From assembly GCA_002360495.1 (NCBI GenBank), contig DEQO01000182.1, positions 1 to 16,848 of the forward strand: 16,848 nucleotides of DNA, in the 5' to 3' direction. The translations under genes and the position numbers were made by a program. Below are positions 5,645 to 14,462 of this stretch, in pieces (the first letter of the stretch is position 1; the number at the start of each line of letters is the position of its first letter). Source of the stretch: Flavobacteriales bacterium UBA3364 (lineage in GTDB: Bacteria > Bacteroidota > Bacteroidia > Flavobacteriales_F > PHOS-HE28). Under the pieces are notes generated by a model. The model saw only the letters and a list, made by a program, of their open reading frames with translations, ran no database searches and was not told the DNA's origin.

Positions 5645-7690
5645 GTGCCTTTCGAACTCATCTCCGAATTCACGCCGACCGGCGACCAGCCAGAGGCCAT
5701 CCGCCAGCTTGTGGCCGGTTTACGGGATGGCGTTCCCGCCCAGACCCTGTTGGGTGTGACCGGATCGGGAAAGACCTTCACGGTGGCCAATGTGATCGCG
5801 CAGGTGGACCGCCCCACGCTGGTCCTGAGCCACAACAAGACACTGGCCGCCCAACTCTACGGGGAATTCAAGCACTTCTTCCCGAACGACCGCGTCGAGT
5901 ACTTCGTGAGCTACTACGACTACTACCAACCGGAAGCATACCTCCCGACGACGAACACCTACATCGAAAAGGACCTTTCGATCAATGATGAGATCGAGAA
6001 ACTCCGCCTGAGCACCACCAGTGCGTTGCTGAGCGGGCGCCGTAACGTGATCGTTGTCGCCAGTGTCAGTTGTATCTACGGCATCGGCAACCCTGCGGAA
6101 TTCCACAAGACGATCGTCCATTTGGACAAAGGGCAGAAGATCAGCCGCAACAAACTGTTGCTGGTCCTTGTGGAAGCCTTGTACAGCCGGAAGGACGTCG
6201 AACCCGGCCGTGGGAATTTCCGTGTACGGGGCGATGTGGTGGAGATCTATCTGGCTTACGCCGATGAGGGTGTGCGCATCCACTTCTGGGGCGATGAGAT
6301 CGAACGGATCGAACGCTTCGACACGCAGAATACCAAGACCCTTGAGGCGCCTGACCGGATAACCATCTATCCGGCCAACATCTTCGTCACCAGCCGCGAC
6401 ACGATGAACTCGGCCATCGAGTCGATCAGGGAGGACATGTTGAAACAGGTGGCCTTCTTCCAGGAGATCGGCAAGCATTTGGAAGCAAAGCGCTTGGAGG
6501 AAAGGGTGATGTACGACCTGGAAATGATGCGTGAACTGGGTTACTGTTCCGGCATCGAGAACTACAGCCGGTACTTCGACCAGCGCCAGATCGGTCAGCG
6601 CCCCTTCTGCCTGCTGGACTACTTCCCGGATGATTTCCTGATGGTGATCGACGAAAGCCATGTGACCGTCAGCCAGGTCACCGCGATGTATGGTGGGGAC
6701 CGTTCGCGCAAACGGAACCTCGTGGAATACGGCTTCAGGCTGCCGAGCGCCATGGACAACCGCCCGTTGAAATTCGAGGAATTCGAAGGGATGATGGGCC
6801 AGACGCTGTTCGTGAGCGCCACACCGGCGGATTATGAACTACAACGTAGCGAAGGCGTGGTGGTGGAACAGGTGGTACGACCCACTGGCCTGCTCGATCC
6901 GCCGATCGAGGTGCGTCCCAGCAAGGACCAGATCGACGATCTGTTGTACGAGGTACGCAAGCGCGCCGAGAAGGACGAGCGTGTGCTGGTGACCACCTTG
7001 ACCAAGCGCATGGCCGAGGAGCTGAACGATTTCTTGGGCCGCAATGGCGTTCGTGCGAAGTACATCCACAGCGATGTGGATACACTGGACCGCATTGAGA
7101 TCCTTCGCCAACTGCGCCTGGGGCTGTTCGATGTGCTTGTGGGGGTGAACCTGCTCCGGGAAGGCTTGGACCTGCCGGAGGTCAGCCTTGTAGCCGTTCT
7201 GGATGCTGACAAGGAAGGTTTCCTGCGTAGCAACCGGTCCCTCACACAAACCGCTGGTCGCGCGGCCCGTAATGTGAACGGACTCGTCGTGTTCTATGCC
7301 GACAACGTGACCGAAAGCATGCAACGCACCATCGATGAGACAACGCGACGGCGCGAGAAGCAGCATGCATACAACCTCGCGAACGGCATCACCCCGACCC
7401 AGATCAAGCGGGATCGTAGCGAGGTGATGCGCCAAACCGCCGTTATCGATATCCATGACACCGACAGGAAACGCTCCTACGTGGAGCCCGAAGTCTTGAG
7501 CGTTGCAGCCGATCCGGTGATCCAGTACATGACCCCCGACCAGCTGGCCCGCAACGCTGAACTACTGGAGACCCAGATGCGCAAGGCGGCGAAGGAGCTC
7601 GATTTCATCGCTGCCGCACAACTCCGGGATGAACTCTTCGCCATGCGCAGGCTTATCGATGAGCGCCTGAAGGCATCCAAGGAAGCCTGA
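5645..7690 (+). CDS. uvrB: Excinuclease ABC subunit B (UvrB)
   Basis: The damage-verification helicase of nucleotide excision repair, which receives DNA from UvrA and recruits UvrC. The 681-residue reading is close to the E. coli protein (673). Seen in order: PTGDQPEAI (11-19), Walker A GVTGSGKT with Lys43, the beta-hairpin region VSYYDYYQPEAYLP (88-101), Walker B-like DESH (336-339), the helicase motif GVNLLREGLDLPE, the QTAGRAARN motif VI, and a C-terminal UVR motif (about 637-672) used to contact UvrC. GTG at 5645 is selected because it gives the universal MPFELxSxxxPTGDQP start and follows a perfect -7 element. The frame is open upstream to 5543, but that extension has no family support. 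No damage to any motif. Confidence 0.98.
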   Translation: MPFELISEFTPTGDQPEAIRQLVAGLRDGVPAQTLLGVTGSGKTFTVANVIAQVDRPTLVLSHNKTLAAQLYGEFKHFFPNDRVEYFVSYYDYYQPEAYLPTTNTYIEKDLSINDEIEKLRLSTTSALLSGRRNVIVVASVSCIYGIGNPAEFHKTIVHLDKGQKISRNKLLLVLVEALYSRKDVEPGRGNFRVRGDVVEIYLAYADEGVRIHFWGDEIERIERFDTQNTKTLEAPDRITIYPANIFVTSRDTMNSAIESIREDMLKQVAFFQEIGKHLEAKRLEERVMYDLEMMRELGYCSGIENYSRYFDQRQIGQRPFCLLDYFPDDFLMVIDESHVTVSQVTAMYGGDRSRKRNLVEYGFRLPSAMDNRPLKFEEFEGMMGQTLFVSATPADYELQRSEGVVVEQVVRPTGLLDPPIEVRPSKDQIDDLLYEVRKRAEKDERVLVTTLTKRMAEELNDFLGRNGVRAKYIHSDVDTLDRIEILRQLRLGLFDVLVGVNLLREGLDLPEVSLVAVLDADKEGFLRSNRSLTQTAGRAARNVNGLVVFYADNVTESMQRTIDETTRRREKQHAYNLANGITPTQIKRDRSEVMRQTAVIDIHDTDRKRSYVEPEVLSVAADPVIQYMTPDQLARNAELLETQMRKAAKELDFIAAAQLRDELFAMRRLIDERLKASKEA

Positions 7691-7723
7691 GGTTATCGTC
7701 GTCTTTCCTCGCCGAGCCGCAGG

Positions 7724-7731
7724 TACCTTTC
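7724..7731 (+). promoter_or_regulatory. Candidate distal -7 element upstream of the first protease gene
   Basis: TACCTTTC matches seven of eight positions of TAnnTTTG, and its flanks (GG before, CGCC after) resemble other putative promoters here. It would give a leader of about 100 bases. The 143-base gap between uvrB and the protease holds no other gene that I can see. Confidence 0.3.
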
Positions 7732-7797
7732 GCCGCCCGCCCGCTCCAACTGGTCGATCGTGACCTGTTCGTGGCAGTGCCAACCGTTCGTCAAGCC

Positions 7798-7805
7798 TAT
7801 TTTCG
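7798..7805 (+). promoter_or_regulatory. Candidate proximal -7 element of the first protease gene
   Basis: TATTTTCG matches seven of eight positions of TAnnTTTG and ends 28 bases before the chosen ATG. It competes with the element at 7724 as the promoter; sequence alone does not decide between them. Confidence 0.3.
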
Positions 7806-7833
7806 CATCGCACACAAGTACCCCTTTGACCTG

Positions 7834-9390
7834 ATGAATTCCTTTCACGCTTCCGCAATTCTTGCCATCGCTTCCTTCATCTCTTTTCCAGCTGCAGGCC
7901 AGGTTTCTTTCGGGGGGCATCCCGTGGGGCTGGACCGCTCCTCCGGCCTCCCCGCAGCCCCGGTCGTTGAAATGCCGGCTGTGGATGCCGAGAAGTTGAA
8001 GGCCGAAGATGCGATCCGGGCGCAACAAGGGATCAAGGGGCCCTACCGTTTCGGGTTCAACCACCACGTGGACCTTGGCTTGGAGAACAGCGGTGTGTGG
8101 CACACCCTGTCCAATGGTGACCGTGTCTGGCGGCTCGGGATCCGATGCCCAGGTGCCTATAGCATCAACTTCGAATTCCACGATTACATGATCCCCGAAG
8201 GGGCACAGGTCTTCGTTTACAATGATCAGGACGAGGTGCTCGGTGCTTTCGAAGCAGGCAGCAGCCCCGGACAGGACCAGATGGGTGTGACCCAATTGGC
8301 CGGTGACCGGATCACCATCGAGTATGTTGAACCACGGTCCGTTCACGGTCTGGGTCGATTGCGTGTGGGACAGGTCACCCATGCCTATCGCGATATCGTA
8401 GGCGCGACGAAGTCCCTGGGTGAAAGCGGGGATTGCAACATCAATGTGATCTGCCCCCAGGGCGATGAGGTACGCGACCAGATCCGCTCCGTGGCGATGA
8501 TCACCGTGGCTGGTGATGGGGTCTGCACGGGCCAGTTGATCAACAACTGCGATAACGACGGTACCCCGTATTTCCTTACCGCGAACCACTGCCTCGGTGG
8601 ATCCAACTGGGTTTTCCGTTTCAATTGGAACAGTCCCAATTGCGAGCCCACGACCAACGGCCCGATGAACCAAAGTGTGTCCGGGTTCACGCTCCTGGAG
8701 AACAGCGCCACTAGCGACGTGGCGCTCCTGCGCTTGAACAACAACCCTCCGGCCAGCTACAACGTGTACTACAGCGGTTGGGACAAGAGCACGACGCCGG
8801 CCACCAGCGTGACCGCGATCCACCATCCGAGCGGTGACATCAAGAAGGTGAGCATAGAGAACCAACCGGTTACTACGTCGAATTATGGTGGTGCCAGCTG
8901 TTGGCGTGTAGCCGCCTGGGATGATGGTACCACCGAGGGAGGATCTTCCGGAAGCGGCCTGTGGAACCAGAACGGTCTCCTTGTAGGGCAGCTGTTCGGT
9001 GGCCAGGCCAGTTGCGATTTCAACTTCAATGACAACTACGGCCGCTTCAGCGTGAGCTACCCGCTGCTCCAGGAATGGCTCGGCACCTGTGGTAATACGC
9101 TCGAGGGTACGGATCTGCCAACGAGCGTCGCTGAAGCGAGCGCCTCAAGTGCTTTCCTGGTCGCACCGAACCCCAGCACAGGCATCGTGACCATTTCCCT
9201 TCTCCGGGGTGTAGTTGCCAGCCAGGTAAGGGTGTTGGACGCGCTTGGACGAGTGGTGGAGCAAAAAGCCTTTACGGCCGGCCTGGAGCGGATCCAATTG
9301 GATCTTTCCACGGAGCGGGAAGGTCTCTACTTCGTGGAAGTGAACACCGGCGGGAACCGCTTGGTGGAGCGGTTGGTACTGACCCGTTGA
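7834..9390 (+). CDS. Secreted lysyl-endopeptidase-like serine protease with T9SS sorting domain
   Basis: A 518-residue secreted protein. Residues 1-22 are a signal peptide ending AAG-Q. An N-terminal pro-region (about 25-195) contains GPYRFGFNHHVDLG, GDRVWRLGI and VFVYNDQDEVLGAF. The trypsin-fold domain (about 200-420) resembles lysyl endopeptidase (Achromobacter protease I type), with His252 in FLTANHC, Asp295 in SDVALLRL and Ser372 in EGGSSGSGLW, all intact. The conserved HHPSGDIKKVS and DNYGRFSVS segments are present, and the domain has many cysteines. Residues 440-518 are a type A T9SS domain (APNPSTG, VLDALGRVV, GLYFVEV), which directs export across the outer membrane. The ATG is preferred over a GTG at 7771 because it places the signal peptide at the N-terminus. 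It is followed 49 bases later by a paralogue. Lysine specificity is inferred, not shown. Confidence 0.92.
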   Translation: MNSFHASAILAIASFISFPAAGQVSFGGHPVGLDRSSGLPAAPVVEMPAVDAEKLKAEDAIRAQQGIKGPYRFGFNHHVDLGLENSGVWHTLSNGDRVWRLGIRCPGAYSINFEFHDYMIPEGAQVFVYNDQDEVLGAFEAGSSPGQDQMGVTQLAGDRITIEYVEPRSVHGLGRLRVGQVTHAYRDIVGATKSLGESGDCNINVICPQGDEVRDQIRSVAMITVAGDGVCTGQLINNCDNDGTPYFLTANHCLGGSNWVFRFNWNSPNCEPTTNGPMNQSVSGFTLLENSATSDVALLRLNNNPPASYNVYYSGWDKSTTPATSVTAIHHPSGDIKKVSIENQPVTTSNYGGASCWRVAAWDDGTTEGGSSGSGLWNQNGLLVGQLFGGQASCDFNFNDNYGRFSVSYPLLQEWLGTCGNTLEGTDLPTSVAEASASSAFLVAPNPSTGIVTISLLRGVVASQVRVLDALGRVVEQKAFTAGLERIQLDLSTEREGLYFVEVNTGGNRLVERLVLTR

Positions 9391-9415
9391 TCGCTGCCGT
9401 TCAGTGGATCGTTCG

Positions 9416-9423
9416 CATATTTG
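9416..9423 (+). promoter_or_regulatory. Candidate -7 element between the two protease genes
   Basis: CATATTTG matches seven of eight positions of TAnnTTTG within the 49-base gap, so the second protease could be transcribed separately. A weaker match, CACTTTCG at 9429-9436, sits three bases before the ATG. No -33 element is convincing. Confidence 0.3.
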
Positions 9424-9439
9424 AAGGTCACTTTCGACC

Positions 9440-11671
9440 ATGCGAGCATCGTTCCATTTCCTTTTGGGGATCTTGACCGCCATGTGCGGACCGAGCGACC
9501 TTCGAGCCCAGGTAGCATTCGGTGGTTCACCCATCGGACTTTCCGCAGGTGCGGCCCTGCTGGGGCCAGTGTTCGTTGAGGAGATGCCACCGGTGGACCG
9601 GGAAGCGCTCCTGGCTGAGGATGCGGTGCGTGAAGCCACCGGCTTGAAGGGACCCTACCGTTTCGGTTTCAACCATGCTGTGGACCTTGGGACGGGCACG
9701 AACGGTGAGTGGACCGTACTGCGCAACGGTGACCGCGTATGGCGGTTGGGCATTTACTGCCCCGGGGCCTTCAGCATCAACTTCGTATTCAGCGAATTCA
9801 TCGTTCCGGCCGGCGGCAAGGTTTTCGTCTACAACGACCAAGGTGATCGCCTTGGCGCCTTCACGGCTGAGAGCTCACCCGGTCGCACACGAATGGGGGT
9901 CACCCAACTACCCGGTGACCGCATTACGATCGAATACCAGGAGCCGGGATCCGTGAGGGGTGAGGGACGGCTGCGCATCGACCGGGTAACGCATGGCTAC
10001 CGCGATATCTTCCATATGGCAAAGGACCTCGGTGAGAGCGGTGCCTGCAACATCAATGTCATCTGCCCGGAAGGCGACGACTGGCGCGACGAGATACGTT
10101 CCGTTGCGATCATCACCACGGGTGGCAGCGGATTCTGCACAGGAACACTGATGAACACCTGCGCCGAGGATGGCACGCCATACTTCCTCACCGCGAACCA
10201 CTGTTTGGACGCTGATGTGGAGGACTGGGTATTCCGCTTCAATTGGGACAGCCCCACTTGCTCACCTACCGAGAACGCACCCATGGACCAAACCGTCTCG
10301 GGCTGCACGTTGCTGGCGAACAGCGAGGGTACGGACATGGCCTTCCTCCTCTTGAATTCAACACCACCTGAGGAGTACGAAGTGTATTACAGTGGTTGGG
10401 ACCATTCCACCAACCCGGCGACGAGCATGACCGGGATCCATCACCCGAGCGGCGACATCAAGAAGATCTCCCATTCCGCCGGGCCTGCGGTAACCGGTGT
10501 GTACAACGGGGCCGAATGCTGGAACGTGGAAGTATGGTCGGCCGGCACCACGGAACCCGGTTCTTCGGGAAGCGGGCTATGGAACCAGAACCACCAGATC
10601 GTCGGGCAGCTCTTCGGCGGCGCGGCCGACTGTGACAACAGCGTGGACGATTATTACGGCCGCCTGGACGTGAGCTGGCCCCTGCTGGAACAATGGCTGG
10701 GATCCACCTGCGGAGACACCCTCGGTGGTTGGGAACCGGATGAGGTGATCCCGGTCGTCTTCGATGCCGCGATCACTTCGATCACCAACGTCGCGGAACT
10801 CCAATGCGACGAGGATTCGATCTCCCCCAACATCACCTTGAAGAACAACGGCACGGTCGTGCTCACGGATGTCACGATCACCTATGGTGTTCAAGGCGGT
10901 CCGTCCTACGTGGAGGAATGGAGCGGTGTGTTGCAAGCGGGACAGACCGTCAACATTTCGCTTCCAGCGATCCCGCTCATTCCGGGAGAGAACGTCCTTT
11001 CAGTGACGAGTTCAGCTCCGAACGGTGGTGCCGATCAGGTCGTCCTGAACGACACTTGGACCTTCACGTTCACAGCAAGCCTGCCCAGCGCTATCATCAG
11101 TTTGATCTTGACGGAGGACAACTTCGGTAGCGATATCACCTGGACCTTGGCTTCGGGAACAGGAACGGTCCTTTACGAAGGCGGTCCTTACCAGGACTTC
11201 AACGCCGGTCAAGTGGACAGCGCTGCATTCTGCCTCACGAACGGGTGCTACACGTTCACCATCAACGATGAGTTCGGCGATGGCATCTGCTGCGAATCGG
11301 GGGACGGGAGCTATGTGATCCGCGATCTCTCCGGTACCGTCCATGCAGAAAGCGACGGACAGTACGGCGCGGGGCGGACGGATGATCTCTGCCTGGTAGG
11401 TGTCTCCGTTCCTGAAGGATCCACGACCCGTGATTTGCGTATCGTACCGAACCCCTCGACGGGGGCGTTCCTCGCGGACCTAGGCGCCTTTGGCGGTCCG
11501 GTCAGCGTAACGGTCAGTGATGCCATCGGTCGCACAGTGCTTGCGCTGGGTTCCGTGGCACCCCAGGATCGCACGCTGATCGACCTCAATGGGCAACCGT
11601 CCGGCATGTACCTGCTGACCGTGGATCACGCAAATGGACGCGATGTCCAGCGGATCATGGTCGAACGTTGA
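9440..11671 (+). CDS. Secreted lysyl-endopeptidase-like protease with extra C-terminal domains and T9SS signal
   Basis: A 743-residue paralogue of the preceding gene, colinear with it through the signal peptide (1-23, ending RAQ), the pro-region and the protease domain. The catalytic residues are His254 (FLTANHC), Asp299 (GTDMAFLLL) and Ser376 (EPGSSGSGLW). HHPSGDIKKIS and DYYGRLDVSW are also conserved. Unlike its neighbour it has about 230 more residues before the sorting domain. An Ig-like CARDB/APHP-type region lies at about 438-548 (NITLKNNGTVVLTDVTITYG). A cysteine-containing module at about 553-651 carries CYTFTINDEFGDGICCESGD, a motif frequent in secreted Bacteroidetes proteins. The T9SS domain is at 665-743 (IVPNPSTG, SDAIGRTV, GMYLLTV). 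The extra domains probably act in substrate or surface binding. Its stop lies nine bases from the end of the convergent DUF218 gene. Confidence 0.92.
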   Translation: MRASFHFLLGILTAMCGPSDLRAQVAFGGSPIGLSAGAALLGPVFVEEMPPVDREALLAEDAVREATGLKGPYRFGFNHAVDLGTGTNGEWTVLRNGDRVWRLGIYCPGAFSINFVFSEFIVPAGGKVFVYNDQGDRLGAFTAESSPGRTRMGVTQLPGDRITIEYQEPGSVRGEGRLRIDRVTHGYRDIFHMAKDLGESGACNINVICPEGDDWRDEIRSVAIITTGGSGFCTGTLMNTCAEDGTPYFLTANHCLDADVEDWVFRFNWDSPTCSPTENAPMDQTVSGCTLLANSEGTDMAFLLLNSTPPEEYEVYYSGWDHSTNPATSMTGIHHPSGDIKKISHSAGPAVTGVYNGAECWNVEVWSAGTTEPGSSGSGLWNQNHQIVGQLFGGAADCDNSVDDYYGRLDVSWPLLEQWLGSTCGDTLGGWEPDEVIPVVFDAAITSITNVAELQCDEDSISPNITLKNNGTVVLTDVTITYGVQGGPSYVEEWSGVLQAGQTVNISLPAIPLIPGENVLSVTSSAPNGGADQVVLNDTWTFTFTASLPSAIISLILTEDNFGSDITWTLASGTGTVLYEGGPYQDFNAGQVDSAAFCLTNGCYTFTINDEFGDGICCESGDGSYVIRDLSGTVHAESDGQYGAGRTDDLCLVGVSVPEGSTTRDLRIVPNPSTGAFLADLGAFGGPVSVTVSDAIGRTVLALGSVAPQDRTLIDLNGQPSGMYLLTVDHANGRDVQRIMVER

Positions 11672-11683
11672 TCCCCGTGATCA
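11669..11683. repeat. Small inverted repeat embracing two convergent stop codons
   Basis: TGATC-CCCGT-GATCA: five-base arms with a five-base loop. The left arm starts with the TGA of the second protease and the right arm carries, on the other strand, the TGA of the DUF218 gene. It is too short and has no T-tract, so a terminator role is doubtful. Confidence 0.35.
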
Positions 11684-12343
11684 GTAGGTGATCGCGTAAT
11701 ACAGCGACTTCACGTACTCGTTGTTCACCATCAATAGTCCTTCCTCGCTCGTCCACCAAGCAGCCGGATCGTACTCACTGCTCGGTGCAGCTCGGACAAG
11801 TACAGTGATACCACTGTCCTCGAAGCGTTGATGGAACACCTTCCCCACCCGCCGCGTATGGAAATCGGTGGTAAGGACGAGGACGGTATCGAATCCCTTG
11901 TTCCGCGCGTGGCGCAATACACCAGCGGCTTCTTCCCAAGTGCTGGTGCCGTAAGGAAAGGGAAGCACCCTGGCCGGATCGGCCCCGGCCCGTATCGCTG
12001 CGGATCGGCCGAGATCGGCCTCGGTGACCGAACGCCCTTCCGCTTTGAACGATTGCGGCACGTTCTCCCCGGTGAAATAAGCTACGGGTACACATCCTTC
12101 GTCGAGGACCCTGCTCGAAAACGATCCCCGATCCAACGGTGCACCACCCAGCACATATAGCGCGTCCGCCTTGCAGGTCGCATCGGTCCTGATAAGGAAG
12201 GAACCGATGCGTTGAAGGATGGTGATCCGGAAGACCCAGACAACGATCACCAACGCCCCTAGTGAAAGGAGCAGACGCACCATACGCTTGGAGATCCCTC
12301 GTTTGCGGGGGGACAAAGGACCAGTTGCGTCGCTTGGCGCCAT
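11681..12343 (-). CDS. DUF218 (SanA/ElyC/YdcF-type) membrane-anchored protein
   Basis: A 220-residue protein. A basic N-terminus is followed by one membrane helix (about 22-41), then a soluble Rossmann-like DUF218 domain. Family traits seen are ADALYVLGGAPLDR (59-72), the GTSTWEEAAGVL segment (132-143) with its conserved acidic pair, VLVLTTDFHTRRV (154-166), and the terminal WTSEEGLLMVNNEYVK. Family members (SanA, ElyC, YdcF) are linked to envelope barrier function and peptidoglycan or lipid-carrier homeostasis, but their reaction is poorly known. The gene begins ten bases after the stop of the upstream VWA-like gene, so the two are very likely co-transcribed. An internal ATG at residue 21, just before the helix, is an alternative start. 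The domain probably faces the periplasm. Confidence 0.88.
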   Translation of the reverse strand: MAPSDATGPLSPRKRGISKRMVRLLLSLGALVIVVWVFRITILQRIGSFLIRTDATCKADALYVLGGAPLDRGSFSSRVLDEGCVPVAYFTGENVPQSFKAEGRSVTEADLGRSAAIRAGADPARVLPFPYGTSTWEEAAGVLRHARNKGFDTVLVLTTDFHTRRVGKVFHQRFEDSGITVLVRAAPSSEYDPAAWWTSEEGLLMVNNEYVKSLYYAITY

Positions 12344-12353
12344 GGGAAGGCTC

Positions 12354-14438
12354 TCAGTAGGCTCCGTTCCTTCGGCGCAACACCCATTCCGCAGTGAGCA
12401 AGGCCAGGATCACGAAGAAGATCCACCGCAAGCCGATCAGGTCGCTGAAACTCGGATGTGCGTAGGATCGAGCGATAAGGTCCTTGCGTTCCTGCATGGC
12501 CAAGTCGATGGCCCGAGTTCCTCCGGGGCGCACCATGAGGCCTTGGGTGCGGGCGGCCAGATCCGCCCAAAGCCGTTGATCGGCGACGGTCGAGAGCTGT
12601 TCGGCAAGCAGTTCCTGAACGTAGACTTCACCGCTCTTCGTGTACCGGATGCCGTCCAATTCGGTCCGTGCCTGCCATTTGTACGTCCCCGCAGGTAATC
12701 GACCGGCATCCAAGCGATAGCTGGCCCCTGCAGGACTGAAGGAATATGGGTACTCGCGTCCCTCCTCATCCGTCAGCACGATGCCCACATCCTGCGTGCT
12801 CACGGCTTCGAACGAGGCATTGTACAACTCCGCCGTGAACAACACCGGTTCGTTCTCCGAGAATTGCGGCGCATGTTCGACCCGGAACCGTTCCTTGCTC
12901 ACCTTCAAGGCAAGGAACTGGACCAGCTTGTGGACGAAGCGATCGAAGCGTGCATGATCGCCGTTCTGCTGCAGGTCGGCGATGCGCCAACGCCACAATC
13001 CTTCACCGCAGATCACCGCCATGCGCCGTTCCTGTTGTTGCGTGAATGCCACGAGCGGATAGGGAGTCCTGACCACTCCGATGCGTTGGGTGAACAACGA
13101 GGTGGCCGAACGCCCCAAGTCATACTGACCGAACGGCACCTGCAGCGGCGGAAAGCGCTCGATCGCACTTTGCTGGTCGGGATCCAGGGTGAAGAAGGTG
13201 AAATCCTTGTTCACGGTGGCTTGGGCATCGGTGAAGGCACCACGCGCCGCACTGACCTGCACACCCGCTCCGATCGCATTGAAGGCACTGAAATCAACTC
13301 CCGACCCGAGGATGAAGCACGTCGGGATGCCGGCCGCAGCGGTCATTTGGAGAATTGGCTGGATGGGCAGCTGTGGAGATGGCAGGCCGTGCAGGACCAC
13401 CAGATCCTGATCCACCACCTTACCCGCGAGATCGGCGGCATAGGCGAGTTCGGTACCATAACCATCGAGCCCGTCCAGAGCCTGACGGATCGCACCGAGA
13501 TCGGGATGTGGCGCTGCGGCCAGCAGCAATACTTTCTGGCGATCGTCCAGAACGTCGATCAGGATGTCCGCACGGTTGTTGATCTCGGTCGCTTCTCCTT
13601 GAACGGGCCGCACCACGGCGGAGTAACGCTGCACACCCGCCTTTTCAGCCTTGATGGTGAGCGGTACTTCAACGAACGCGGGGTGGCCGGCGATGACCAG
13701 ATCGCTGCCTGCGATCTCTTTGCCGCCTTGCAGGATCGTGATCCGCGTGCGGCTTCCGCTCAGGTGCTTTGCTTCGACCCGAACCAATAGCGGCAGTTCA
13801 TTCCCCAGATAACCGACCCGGTTATGTTCCACGGACCGAAGCACGAGATCGGGGCGGACGGTGGTATCGCCCAATGCGATGGTGTGGATGGGAACACGAA
13901 GACGGTCCACTTCCAAGCGAGGATCACGGCCCCGGTTGAAAATACCGTCACCATCGATGATCACGGCCCCCAGATCAGGGCCGCTGAAACGATCGTATAC
14001 CTCGCGCAGCATCTGGCTGATGTCGGTAAGCCCTTCCTTCTGGTCGAACAAAAGACCATCGGTGACCCCTTGGCCGTACGTGAACGTGCGGACATCGTAG
14101 CGCTCTCCGAGCGATGCGGCGAGTTCGGACAGTTCTTCGCGATACGAATGACGGATCGATGCGGTATCTCCCGCCGCCAACAATGAGGAGGACCCGTCAT
14201 GCGCTATCACGACCACCGGCTTTCGCACTTCGCGGACCAGGATGCGCACCATGGGCTCCAGCAGGAAGAAAGCGATCAGCGCGATGGCCGCAGCACGGCA
14301 TGCCGCAAGGACCGAGGCAAGTCCGCGGGAGAACCCCTCCTTCCCTGCCGCACGCCGATAAAGGATCCAGGCCAGCCCTATGCCCAATAAGAGGCACAGC
14401 GGTGCCAGCCAAAGACTGTGGGCGGTGGTCAGGGACAT
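12354..14438 (-). CDS. Membrane protein with VWA-like and GATase1-like regions, function unknown
   Basis: A 694-residue protein. Two N-terminal helices (about 9-27 and 42-62) are followed by a VWA-like region (about 73-195) that opens VVVIAHDGSSS, which fits the DxSxS metal site (D81, S83, S85), with IIDGDG at 160-165. A beta-rich segment (200-295) comes next. A region beginning KVLLLAAAPHPDLGAIRQAL (302-321), with Cys374 in PTCFILGSG, resembles a class-I glutamine-amidotransferase fold. A further beta-sandwich part (about 515-610) and one C-terminal helix (670-687) ending RRRNGAY complete the protein. This architecture recurs in Bacteroidetes as large uncharacterised VWA-like membrane proteins. 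The ATG is preferred over a TTG at 14465. It forms a tight pair with the DUF218 gene ten bases downstream. Likely a periplasmic scaffold; function is unproven. Confidence 0.8.
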   Translation of the reverse strand: MSLTTAHSLWLAPLCLLLGIGLAWILYRRAAGKEGFSRGLASVLAACRAAAIALIAFFLLEPMVRILVREVRKPVVVIAHDGSSSLLAAGDTASIRHSYREELSELAASLGERYDVRTFTYGQGVTDGLLFDQKEGLTDISQMLREVYDRFSGPDLGAVIIDGDGIFNRGRDPRLEVDRLRVPIHTIALGDTTVRPDLVLRSVEHNRVGYLGNELPLLVRVEAKHLSGSRTRITILQGGKEIAGSDLVIAGHPAFVEVPLTIKAEKAGVQRYSAVVRPVQGEATEINNRADILIDVLDDRQKVLLLAAAPHPDLGAIRQALDGLDGYGTELAYAADLAGKVVDQDLVVLHGLPSPQLPIQPILQMTAAAGIPTCFILGSGVDFSAFNAIGAGVQVSAARGAFTDAQATVNKDFTFFTLDPDQQSAIERFPPLQVPFGQYDLGRSATSLFTQRIGVVRTPYPLVAFTQQQERRMAVICGEGLWRWRIADLQQNGDHARFDRFVHKLVQFLALKVSKERFRVEHAPQFSENEPVLFTAELYNASFEAVSTQDVGIVLTDEEGREYPYSFSPAGASYRLDAGRLPAGTYKWQARTELDGIRYTKSGEVYVQELLAEQLSTVADQRLWADLAARTQGLMVRPGGTRAIDLAMQERKDLIARSYAHPSFSDLIGLRWIFFVILALLTAEWVLRRRNGAY

Positions 14439-14462
14439 GCGATCAAGGACGACGACGGGGGG

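Noticed and set aside
5720..6661. A 313-codon open frame antisense to uvrB
   Set aside because: UvrB motifs on the other strand are complete; the antisense translation has no family features.
7693..8865. A 390-codon open frame on the minus strand opposite the first protease
   Set aside because: It is antisense to a gene with a signal peptide, catalytic triad and T9SS domain. Its translation shows no domain and is a by-product of GC-rich codon use.
12864..13790. A 308-codon open frame antisense to the VWA-like gene
   Set aside because: The minus-strand gene has membrane helices and a metal-site motif, while the antisense product looks like low-complexity shadow coding.
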